A stretch of DNA of 5,030 nt from Spirochaetaceae bacterium (GTDB lineage: Bacteria > Spirochaetota > Spirochaetia > Sphaerochaetales > Sphaerochaetaceae): the NCBI GenBank assembly GCA_016649775.1, contig JAENWY010000163.1:1-5030 (forward strand), read 5' to 3'. A program made the position numbers and the translations under genes. The notes under the pieces were generated by a model that was given only the letters and a program-made list of their open reading frames with translations, did not search any database and was not told the DNA's origin. Shown piece after piece: positions 1 through 5,030 of this stretch. Position 1 is the first letter of the stretch; the number at the start of each line of letters is the position of its first letter.

Positions 1-776
1 AATAATTTAAGAACTTCTTCTTTGGATTTATTAACATCATTTGGATCGTACTCATAACTGATTGCTACAGGAACAATTTTAACTTTATTAATTAAATCAG
101 GAAAAGTAACTTTACTTTTTCTCATTGAAAGGTATAGCATTTTTATAATAACTGAAGAGGTATTATCTATTCCATCTTTAGATCTACCACTTTTTTGTGC
201 TACCCAAATACTTTTGTTTTTTTCTATAATGGTTTCACAAAAATACTTACTAAGTCTAATCGACTCATGGTATTTTTCTCTAATTGGAAGAGTTCTTTTT
301 ACAACTATTCCACCATTAATTCTAAATAAATATTCCGCAGCTTTTGTAGCCATTAAATTATCGCCAAATGCCATTTCGCACATCTGTTTATTAGCATGGA
401 GTAGAGAAATATCAAGAAGGGCACAATCTAATACAATATCTCTATGGTTTGAAAAATATAAATAAGAATCCTTATCCCCAATATTTTCTTCACCTGAAAA
501 AGTTAATTTATCAATTGACCTATCTACAACTGCTTTAATAAGAATACCAGATGCAATATCACGCTGAAAATCCTCGTAAGTTTTTACATATTGTAGCTGA
601 TTGATCATTTGAGTTGTAATATTTTTTACATTTTCAATATAATTAGGATTTTTATTGTCCAAAATTATACTAGCAAGACCACCTAAAATTTCAGGATACT
701 TACGCAAATAATTAGTGGCTTCAATAACACTTTCACCTTCTAGAGGTGCAATATCAGAATATTCATCAAAATTCAT
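1..776 (-). CDS. Glycerolipid-type acyltransferase (PlsC/PlsB-like), partial, C-terminus cut by window edge
   Basis: I translated this frame by hand. It is open from an ATG at 776 to the window edge, giving 258 complete codons. After about 100 residues with no recognised motif comes the acyltransferase block: an FSNHRDIVLD segment at residues 108-117 (motif I), GGIVVKR at 155-161 (motif II-like), WVAQKSGRSKDG at 191-202 (equivalent to the FPEGTRS block) and VPVAISYEYDP at 235-245 (motif IV-like). Family knowledge: such enzymes move an acyl chain from acyl-CoA or acyl-ACP to glycerol phosphate or lysophosphatidate at the inner membrane face. His111 should be the catalytic base, but the next acidic residues are at +2 and +6, not the usual +5. 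I see no obvious membrane segment in the visible part. It starts 3 bases after the flavoprotein stop with an AGGAAAA ribosome site at 789-783, so the two are probably co-transcribed and coupled. Substrate is not known; lysophosphatidate or another lipid acceptor are options. Confidence 0.8.
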   Translation of the reverse strand, partial: MNFDEYSDIAPLEGESVIEATNYLRKYPEILGGLASIILDNKNPNYIENVKNITTQMINQLQYVKTYEDFQRDIASGILIKAVVDRSIDKLTFSGEENIGDKDSYLYFSNHRDIVLDCALLDISLLHANKQMCEMAFGDNLMATKAAEYLFRINGGIVVKRTLPIREKYHESIRLSKYFCETIIEKNKSIWVAQKSGRSKDGIDNTSSVIIKMLYLSMRKSKVTFPDLINKVKIVPVAISYEYDPNDVNKSKEEVLKL

Positions 777-779
777 ATA

Positions 780-1772
780 TTATTTTCCTATATTATGTAT
801 AGATTTAACATACTGAGTTCTTTCCCAAACAGTAGGATCTACCATAGCTTCTTGAGCTAATTTTCCTTTAAAGTCGGAAATTTCATTAAATCCTTTTCTA
901 TCCATCCATTCATTAATTTCTTTTAAGAAAGTTTCAATGACACCAACACCATTTTTCATTAATACTGAACAAAGCTCTACAGTACTTGCACCAGCTAATA
1001 ACATTTTAATAATAGTAGAACTAGAATGAATACCAGTGTTTGCACATAAATCGAGTCTTAATTCTTCACTCATTAAACTTACCCATCTAAGAGTATCATA
1101 GAAATCATTATTATCACTTAAAGGATTACCTGATTTCATTTCTAATGTTTCAATATCAATATCTGGATTATAAAATTTATTAAAAAGAACTAATCCATTA
1201 ATACCTAAAAAATCAAATTGATGCATAATATTAGCAGGAGCTGAGAAACAAGAGCCAATTTTTAAGGCTAAAGGGATTTTAATTTCTTTTCTTGCAATTT
1301 TAGCAAATTTAATATAATTCCTCTCAATCTGTTTTCCATCTAATTTATAGTTAGAACCAATTTCATAGTGATTTAATTCGATTGCATCTGCCCCACAACT
1401 AGCAAAACGTGGTGCATATTCAGAAATCCAATCTGCTGAGCCACTTCCGTTCAAGGAAGCTATAACAGGAATAGATAAAGCTTTCTTAGCATCTTCTACT
1501 AATGTTAAATATTGATCAATAAAATAATCTTCACTAGCTCCAAGTAAAAAACCATATGCATCAGCATGAGCTAAAAAGGCATCATCCATCTCCATAGTAG
1601 AAATTGCATCTTTATCTATTTGTTCTTGAAATATTGATTTAATTACTACAGCAGAAGCGCCAGCATCTTCTAGTTTTTTTAAACTATCTAGATTTGATGT
1701 TAGTGGACCGCTAGCAGCAATTATTGGGTTCTTTAATTTTAAGCCCATATAATTTGTTTTTAAGTTTGCCAT
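780..1772 (-). CDS. Dihydroorotate dehydrogenase-like flavoprotein, substrate unknown
   Basis: A 330-residue TIM-barrel flavoprotein resembling class 1 dihydroorotate dehydrogenases in length and layout. Visible marks are the N-terminal YMGLKLKNPIIAASGPLT block (residues 8-25), an FMN-contact-type lysine in VIKS (Lys45), IPVIASLNGSG (101-111), the ADAIELN strand (128-134), PLALKIG (167-173), and the phosphate-binding end of the barrel, CANTGIHSSSTIIKMLLAGA (243-262), then VELCSVL. The orotate signatures are missing: the NSMGLPN loop is replaced by DAYGFLLG (71-78), and the catalytic SCPN after ELN is replaced by HYEIG (135-139). I therefore do not call it PyrD. Similar proteins in Bacteroidota and spirochaetes are often annotated as DHODH-like with no proven role. 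The start is supported by a TGGAGT ribosome site at 1784-1779 and a promoter at 1846-1818. The acyltransferase gene follows after 3 bases. No pyrimidine genes are nearby. Confidence 0.88.
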   Translation of the reverse strand: MANLKTNYMGLKLKNPIIAASGPLTSNLDSLKKLEDAGASAVVIKSIFQEQIDKDAISTMEMDDAFLAHADAYGFLLGASEDYFIDQYLTLVEDAKKALSIPVIASLNGSGSADWISEYAPRFASCGADAIELNHYEIGSNYKLDGKQIERNYIKFAKIARKEIKIPLALKIGSCFSAPANIMHQFDFLGINGLVLFNKFYNPDIDIETLEMKSGNPLSDNNDFYDTLRWVSLMSEELRLDLCANTGIHSSSTIIKMLLAGASTVELCSVLMKNGVGVIETFLKEINEWMDRKGFNEISDFKGKLAQEAMVDPTVWERTQYVKSIHNIGK

Positions 1773-1807
1773 GAATTTACTCCATTTATATTTATTTATC
1801 TTTGACG

Positions 1808-1846
1808 ATTATAACATATTATAAGTAATTAGACACTATCTTTCAA
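1808..1846 (-). promoter_or_regulatory. Sigma-70-type promoter for the flavoprotein-acyltransferase operon
   Basis: Read on the minus strand, TTGAAA (1846-1841) and TATAAT (1823-1818) are separated by exactly 17 bases. A second TATAAT lies at 1813-1808 but has no good -35 partner. Expected initiation is near 1811, leaving a leader of about 39 bases before the ATG. The promoter sits after the terminator of the serine operon, which supports a separate transcription unit. Confidence 0.75.
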
Positions 1847-1861
1847 TAATAATACGTAATC

Positions 1862-1878
1862 ATGCATTTATAATGCAT
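1862..1878. repeat. Perfect inverted repeat, candidate operator
   Basis: ATGCATT and AATGCAT (7-base arms) flank a 3-base centre, TAT. Its promoter-side edge lies 15 bases upstream of the -35 box of the flavoprotein promoter. The position suits binding by a dimeric regulator. A hairpin role is less likely because it is upstream of the predicted transcript start. In such AT-rich DNA a chance palindrome is possible. The regulator is unknown; the Lrp-like protein encoded next door is one candidate. Confidence 0.4.
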
Positions 1879-1938
1879 AAAAATTTAAAATATTGAAAAT
1901 GCTTGTCTATGCAATTAAAGGTATCAATAAAACAGAGC

Positions 1939-1988
1939 AAAAAAATAACTCACAAAGTAACATTATTAAAAATGAAACGCTATGAGTT
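1939..1988 (-). terminator. Intrinsic terminator of the serA-serC-lrp operon
   Basis: On the minus strand AACTCA (1988-1983) pairs with TGAGTT (1952-1947). The pairing continues inward as an imperfect stem of about 17 positions with G-U pairs and a few mismatches, ending with TCAT-like sequence against ATG at the loop. The stem is followed by A and then seven T (1945-1939). It begins 30 bases after the regulator's stop codon and points in the right direction. The other strand lacks a T tract of this kind. Confidence 0.7.
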
Positions 1989-2018
1989 AATAAATTTAAG
2001 GATAAATTAATTTAAATA

Positions 2019-2474
2019 TTATAGTACGTAAGGTACTTTTAAATTATGACTTTGATAGACGATAAATGTCTCAACATCAGCAACCTGATCTACTTTTTCT
2101 AATTCTTTCTTAAAGAAATCTAATAGAGTAATTCCATCATCCTCATTTAAGATAAGTTGAACCATTAAATCATATCGTCCTGTTACAACTGATACATTCA
2201 CAACACCTCTAAGTTTAGAGAACTCAATAGCTTTAGTATCTAAGTCAAGAGTATTTAATTTAATTCCCATCATAACTACCTGCAATCCAGGTATTAATTC
2301 AGGATCTACTAAACCCATCACAGATAAAATACCTTCATCAATAAGTTTATTAACTCTTGATCTAACAGTATTTTCAGTGATTCCTTGTTTTTCAGCAATT
2401 GCACTAAATGGCTTTCTGCCATCAATCAATTCTCTAATTATTTCTTTGTTTGTGTCATCTACTTTATTAATCAT
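2019..2474 (-). CDS. Lrp/AsnC-family transcriptional regulator
   Basis: The 151-residue length is typical of the family. The N-terminal winged helix-turn-helix spans about residues 5-50, with AIAEKQGITENTVRSRVNKL (26-44) as helix, turn and recognition helix. A linker leads to the RAM (ACT-like) ligand-binding domain at about 65-140, including the family's VVTGRYDLMVQL segment (96-107), where amino acid effectors often bind at subunit interfaces. Such proteins form dimers or octamers and sense amino acids. The gene is third in the serine operon: its ATG is 3 bases after the serC stop, and no clear Shine-Dalgarno site precedes it, so translation is probably coupled to serC. The context suggests that it senses serine or a related amino acid and controls this operon, but no ligand can be read from sequence. 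It could also act more globally. Confidence 0.93.
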   Translation of the reverse strand: MINKVDDTNKEIIRELIDGRKPFSAIAEKQGITENTVRSRVNKLIDEGILSVMGLVDPELIPGLQVVMMGIKLNTLDLDTKAIEFSKLRGVVNVSVVTGRYDLMVQLILNEDDGITLLDFFKKELEKVDQVADVETFIVYQSHNLKVPYVL

Positions 2475-2477
2475 ATT

Positions 2478-3563
2478 TTAACCATTCTTTCTTTCAAATT
2501 CTTTCATGAATTCAGTTAATGTTTTAACATCTTCTACAGGACAAGCATTATAAATACTAGCTCTTAAACCACCAACACTACGGTGACCCTTTAGACCTAA
2601 CATTCCAGCTGTAGAAGCCTCTACTAAGAATTTCTTTTCTAAATCAACATTTGGAAGACGGAATACAACATTCATTTTGGATCTATAATTCCTATCTACT
2701 GGAGATTTCCAGAAATCAGAACTATCTAAAACATCATAAACCATACCACTCTTAAGATTAGCTCTGTCAGCCATTCCTTGAGCACCACCATTTTTCTTAA
2801 TCCAATCTAGAACTAATTTAACGCCCCAAATTGAGAATACAGGAGGTGTATTAAATAGACCATCATTACTAGCATGATTTTTATAATCTAAGTAACTAGC
2901 TAATGGTGAATTTTGTCTTTCTAGCATTGATTTCTTCATGATAATTAATGTAGCACCTGCTGGGCCTAAGTTCTTTTGAATACCACCATAAATCATGTCA
3001 AATTTATTAACATCGACAGGTCTTGAGATAAAATCACTAGACATATCAGCAATTAAAGGAACATCACCAGTATCTGGGAAGTCCTGCCATTCAATACCGC
3101 CAATTGTTTCATTTGAACAAAGATAAAGATATGAAGAATTCTTTGAAGGTTTAACGGTCTTTGAATCTGGAAGAGAAGAGAATTTTGAATCAGTTCCATC
3201 ATAATAATAGTTAACATCACCAAATAACTCAGCATCTTTACCAGCTTTATTTGCCCATGTACCACTCTTAATATAATCAGCAACAGTTCCTGGTTTTAAA
3301 AAGTTCATCGGAATCATTGAAAATTGAAGTGTTGCACCACCACCTAAGAAATAGATATCATATTCATCACTAATGCCTAAAATTTCTCTTAAACTGTTCT
3401 GACATTGTTTATACATTTCTGCAAACATGGGACCACGGTGAGAGGTTTCAATCATTGAAGAACCATTACCATTGTAATCTTTAATTTGAGCTTGTAGCTC
3501 ATCTAATACTTCTAGAGGAAGAACTGATGGACCAGCAAAAAAGTTTAATTTACGACTACTCAT
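2478..3563 (-). CDS. serC: Phosphoserine aminotransferase
   Basis: SerC converts 3-phosphohydroxypyruvate and glutamate to phosphoserine and 2-oxoglutarate, the second step of serine synthesis, in the cytoplasm with PLP. At 361 residues it has full family length. Visible marks in order: NFFAGPSVLP (7-16), the substrate-binding SHRGP (41-45), the PLP and phosphate-binding GGGATLQF (74-81), NETIGGIEW (151-159), the PLP-ring aspartate in DMSSDFISRPVD (173-184), the Schiff-base lysine K197 in GGIQKNLGPAG, and the C-terminal GHRSVGGLRASIYNA block that completes the substrate phosphate site. All key residues appear intact. The gene starts 2 bases after the serA stop, and AAAGGAG at 3580-3574 supports this ATG. 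In some bacteria SerC also acts in pyridoxine synthesis; nothing here tests that. Confidence 0.97.
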   Translation of the reverse strand: MSSRKLNFFAGPSVLPLEVLDELQAQIKDYNGNGSSMIETSHRGPMFAEMYKQCQNSLREILGISDEYDIYFLGGGATLQFSMIPMNFLKPGTVADYIKSGTWANKAGKDAELFGDVNYYYDGTDSKFSSLPDSKTVKPSKNSSYLYLCSNETIGGIEWQDFPDTGDVPLIADMSSDFISRPVDVNKFDMIYGGIQKNLGPAGATLIIMKKSMLERQNSPLASYLDYKNHASNDGLFNTPPVFSIWGVKLVLDWIKKNGGAQGMADRANLKSGMVYDVLDSSDFWKSPVDRNYRSKMNVVFRLPNVDLEKKFLVEASTAGMLGLKGHRSVGGLRASIYNACPVEDVKTLTEFMKEFERKNG

Positions 3564-3565
3564 TA

Positions 3566-4447
3566 TTAGTTGTCTCCTTTAAATGCTTTAATAATAGAAA
3601 ATGCTTCATCACCAATACGAAGAAGATTCTCACTTGAATTAGCACCTACATGAGGGGTAAGAATAACCTTTTCAGCTTTTAAAATTGGGTAATCTTCTGA
3701 TGGGGGATCACTTGGATATACATCTGAACAATATAAAGCTACAGTACCTTCATTTAGAGCTGCTACCATATCATCTGCATCAACAACAAGACCTCTACAA
3801 GTATTAATAATAACAGGTGTTTTATTAAATTTTGCAAATAAATCTTTATTAAACATGCCCTTTGTTTCAGGAGTTAATGGAGTATGAATCGAAATATAAT
3901 CGGCATCTGCAACAGCTGCTTCTAAAGTTGGAATTAATTGAGCTAAATCTGAAGATTTAACAAATTTATCATAAGCAACAACATTCATGCCAAAAGCCTT
4001 AGCTCTGATAGCAACTTGTTGTGCAATATTTCCAATTCCAACTAAACAAAGTGTTTTCCCAAATAATTCAGTTCTTTCAATTTCTTTTTTAAGCCATTTT
4101 CCATTTTTCATACTATTATTATATTCAATTATATGAGATGGAGCTGCTATCATATGTGCCATTGCTAATTCAGCAACAGCAACTGAAGATGCTCTTGGAG
4201 TATTATGAACAATAATACCTTTTGATTCAGCATATTCTTTATCAATATTATCAATACCGACGCCACCACGAATAATCAATTTTAAATTTGGTGCATTGTC
4301 GATATACTCTTTAGTACATTTAGTTTTACTACGTACTAAAACTACATCAGCTTCACTAAGCTTAGATTTATCATCCGTTACTTCTCCAAAAACTAATAAT
4401 TTATCAGCTAATTTTGAATCGAATGCGTCTGAAATAAGAATTAACAT
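3566..4447 (-). CDS. serA: D-3-phosphoglycerate dehydrogenase, short form without ACT domain
   Basis: SerA oxidises 3-phosphoglycerate to 3-phosphohydroxypyruvate with NAD, the first committed step of serine synthesis. The 293-residue protein has only the D-2-hydroxyacid dehydrogenase catalytic core. Visible marks: RGGVGIDNID (60-69), NTPRASSVAVAELAM (82-96), the Rossmann segment LVGIGNIAQQVA (135-146, GxGxxA form), the acidic residue D160 that favours NAD, CRGLVVD with catalytic R218, DVYPSDPP (242-249), and TPHVGA with catalytic H266. The usual catalytic glutamate is replaced by D247 at the equivalent place, a conservative change. There is no ASB or ACT regulatory domain, so the serine feedback known for long forms is not expected by that route. 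The ATG is preceded by AAAGAGG about 6 bases upstream. The gene is first in an operon with serC, which makes phosphoglycerate dehydrogenase more likely than another hydroxyacid dehydrogenase. Confidence 0.93.
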   Translation of the reverse strand: MLILISDAFDSKLADKLLVFGEVTDDKSKLSEADVVLVRSKTKCTKEYIDNAPNLKLIIRGGVGIDNIDKEYAESKGIIVHNTPRASSVAVAELAMAHMIAAPSHIIEYNNSMKNGKWLKKEIERTELFGKTLCLVGIGNIAQQVAIRAKAFGMNVVAYDKFVKSSDLAQLIPTLEAAVADADYISIHTPLTPETKGMFNKDLFAKFNKTPVIINTCRGLVVDADDMVAALNEGTVALYCSDVYPSDPPSEDYPILKAEKVILTPHVGANSSENLLRIGDEAFSIIKAFKGDN

Positions 4448-4499
4448 ACAAAACCTCTTTATCTATGTGTTTTTTCAATATATAAATATTTATAAATAA

Positions 4500-4545
4500 A
4501 TGATAAACGTAATTTATGATTTTGTCAAATTTTTTTTTATTTTTT
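4500..4545 (-). promoter_or_regulatory. Strong promoter of the serA-serC-lrp operon with A-tract UP-like element
   Basis: On the minus strand TTGACA (4528-4523) and TATCAT (4505-4500) are separated by exactly 17 bases. Just upstream of the -35 lie A-tracts of six and nine bases (4545-4530, broken by one T), which resemble an UP element bound by the RNA polymerase alpha subunit. Predicted initiation is near 4493, giving a leader of about 45 bases before the serA ATG. Confidence 0.78.
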
Positions 4546-4560
4546 ACAGATATACGTAAA
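4543..4560. promoter_or_regulatory. Candidate operator dyad upstream of the serA promoter
   Basis: On the minus strand TTTAC (4560-4556) and GTAAA (4547-4543) form an inverted repeat with an 8-base centre. It overlaps TTACGTAT (4559-4552), which also occurs at 1859-1852 upstream of the flavoprotein promoter. A related TTACGTTT lies at 4512-4505 in the serA promoter and overlaps the -10 box. Upstream repeated sites would suit a multimeric regulator such as the Lrp-like protein encoded in this operon. That link is inference, and chance is a real alternative in AT-rich DNA. Confidence 0.35.
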
Positions 4561-4615
4561 TTGACAATAATTAATTACTAGATAACTTATTTAACAAATA
4601 TAACATATATAATAT

Positions 4616-4651
4616 TGAAATAAAAAACCGCCATATTAAACGACGGTTTTT
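4616..4651 (-). terminator. Intrinsic terminator after rpsU
   Basis: On the minus strand AAAAACCGTC (4651-4642) pairs with GGCGGTTTTT (4632-4623), with one G-U pair, around a loop of about 9 bases; a run of T follows to 4622 and continues as ATTT. It starts 8 bases after the rpsU stop. It should end most rpsU transcripts before the serA promoter. The reverse strand also ends in a T run (4647-4651), so weak activity in the other direction is conceivable. Confidence 0.88.
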
Positions 4652-4658
4652 ACTTATC

Positions 4659-4868
4659 TTAGTAAGCTTTTGAAGCATGAAGCTTTCTAGCTTTCTTCAA
4701 TTGCTTTCTAGCATCAGCCTTCTTCTTTCTGTTAAGAATGGTGGATGGCTTCTCGAAGTATTCTCTTTTCTTGAATTCACGAATAATACCTTCTTTTTCA
4801 ACCATGCGTTTAAAACGCTTAATTGATTTTTCTAAAGGTTCGTTATCATCAACTTTAATATATGCCAT
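4659..4868 (-). CDS. rpsU: Small ribosomal subunit protein bS21
   Basis: This 69-residue, very basic protein is a component of the 30S subunit near the 16S rRNA 3' end and anti-Shine-Dalgarno region, with a role in translation initiation. The family pattern is plain: an N-terminal strand (AYIKVDDNEPL, residues 2-12), then SIKRFKRMVEKEGIIREFKKREYFEKPST (15-43), a lysine- and arginine-rich helix (47-62), and a short tail. Length fits the family. The ATG is fixed by an outstanding Shine-Dalgarno site ending a few bases upstream. It is flanked by its own promoter and terminator, so it is probably monocistronic; the dnaG and rpoD neighbours known from some bacteria are not in view. Confidence 0.96.
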   Translation of the reverse strand: MAYIKVDDNEPLEKSIKRFKRMVEKEGIIREFKKREYFEKPSTILNRKKKADARKQLKKARKLHASKAY

Positions 4869-4872
4869 ACAA

Positions 4873-4885
4873 AATCACCTCCTTT
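4873..4885 (-). promoter_or_regulatory. Exceptionally long Shine-Dalgarno site of rpsU
   Basis: AAAGGAGGTGATT on the minus strand lies 4 bases before the ATG. About 12-13 bases can pair without a break with the usual 16S rRNA 3' tail (AUCACCUCCUUU), far more than any other gene in the window. Its upstream half can also pair with a U-rich stretch at 4908-4903 in the leader, so access may be controlled by RNA structure. Confidence 0.85.
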
Positions 4886-4908
4886 CCATAAATTAGCACT
4901 GGAAAAAA
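4880..4908 (-). promoter_or_regulatory. Potential leader hairpin covering half of the rpsU Shine-Dalgarno site
   Basis: In the rpsU transcript TTTTTTCCA (4908-4900) can pair with TGGAAAGGA (4888-4880): nine consecutive pairs including two G-U, around an 11-base loop. This would bury AAAGGA of the ribosome site while leaving GGTGATT open. The stem is mostly A-U and so only modestly stable, which would suit a switch but could also be chance. Confidence 0.4.
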
Positions 4909-4919
4909 TTTTTATTTAA

Positions 4920-4936
4920 ATAAGTTAAGAACTTAT
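4920..4936 (-). repeat. Perfect inverted repeat at the predicted 5' end of the rpsU transcript
   Basis: ATAAGTT and AACTTAT (7-base arms) surround a 3-base centre. The predicted start of transcription (about 4937) falls at its edge, so the RNA could begin with this stem-loop, which might protect the 5' end. As DNA it could instead be an operator just downstream of the start. A run of A and T follows, but a terminator so close to the promoter seems unlikely. Confidence 0.4.
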
Positions 4937-4943
4937 CGTTTAG

Positions 4944-4972
4944 AATATACTGAATATAAATAGTTTCTTCAA
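4944..4972 (-). promoter_or_regulatory. Promoter of rpsU
   Basis: On the minus strand TTGAAG (4972-4967) and TATATT (4949-4944) are separated by exactly 17 bases. Initiation near 4937 would give a leader of about 70 bases. Further upstream (5029-4991) one frame reads LILDIKQTGIN and then a stop; this may be the tail of an upstream gene, but it is too short to call. Confidence 0.65.
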
Positions 4973-5030
4973 TAGATTTACTAAAAGAAATTAATTAATT
5001 CCAGTTTGTTTAATATCTAATATAATTAAT

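Noticed and set aside
214..465. Plus-strand open frame of 83 codons
   Set aside because: It lies inside the acyltransferase gene on the opposite strand, whose motifs are clear; it has no ribosome site or recognisable features.
1869..1874. Plus-strand TATAAT that could be a divergent promoter
   Set aside because: There is no matching -35 at a suitable distance and no plus-strand gene downstream; it is part of the palindrome.
3053..3283. Minus-strand open frame of 76 codons
   Set aside because: It is a shifted frame wholly within serC, which is intact and well conserved there.
4296..4499. Plus-strand open frame of 67 codons
   Set aside because: It is antisense to the serA start and promoter, with low-complexity serine- and leucine-rich sequence and no supporting signals.
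4448..4615. Possible riboswitch or T-box leader upstream of serA
   Set aside because: The predicted leader is only about 45 bases, with no conserved box and no terminator between promoter and ATG.
4991..5029. Possible C-terminus of an upstream minus-strand gene (LILDIKQTGIN then stop)
   Set aside because: Only 12 codons are visible in AT-rich sequence; it cannot be told from chance and no terminator clearly follows.

Overview
The window is very AT-rich, and every convincing gene lies on the minus strand, so transcription runs from high to low coordinates. In transcription order it holds rpsU (bS21), serA, serC, an Lrp/AsnC-family regulator, a dihydroorotate dehydrogenase-like flavoprotein of unknown substrate, and a glycerolipid-type acyltransferase that runs off the left edge. 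No rRNA, tRNA, CRISPR array, insertion sequence or phage gene was seen.

Organism: probably a low-GC bacterium. The SerC and S21 sequences, and a DHODH-like protein of this type, recall Spirochaetota and relatives, and also Bacteroidota. The good Shine-Dalgarno sites and the classical -35/-10 promoters with 17-base spacers argue against Bacteroidota, whose main promoters differ and which rarely use SD. The spirochaete assignment is inference from memory and of low certainty.

Layout from right to left. 5030-4869: possible tail of an upstream gene, then a promoter and a structured leader for rpsU. 4868-4659: rpsU, followed by a strong intrinsic terminator (4651-4616). 4615-4448: serA promoter with A-tracts and candidate operators. 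4447-2019: serA-serC-lrp, packed with 2- and 3-base gaps and closed by a long hairpin terminator (1988-1939). 1938-1773: promoter region with a 17-base palindrome. 1772-1: the flavoprotein and acyltransferase genes, 3 bases apart, forming a second operon.

How the genes work together: SerA and SerC catalyse the first two steps of phosphorylated serine synthesis from 3-phosphoglycerate. The phosphatase SerB is not in the window. SerA is a short form with no ACT domain, so serine feedback may act instead through the co-transcribed Lrp-like regulator. The sequence TTACGTAT occurs upstream of both the serA and the flavoprotein promoters and could be a shared operator, but this is unproven. No previously undescribed multi-gene system is evident. 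The most interesting signals are the rpsU leader (a 13-base SD partly buried in a hairpin), the regulator placed inside the serine operon, and the unexplained flavoprotein-acyltransferase pairing.
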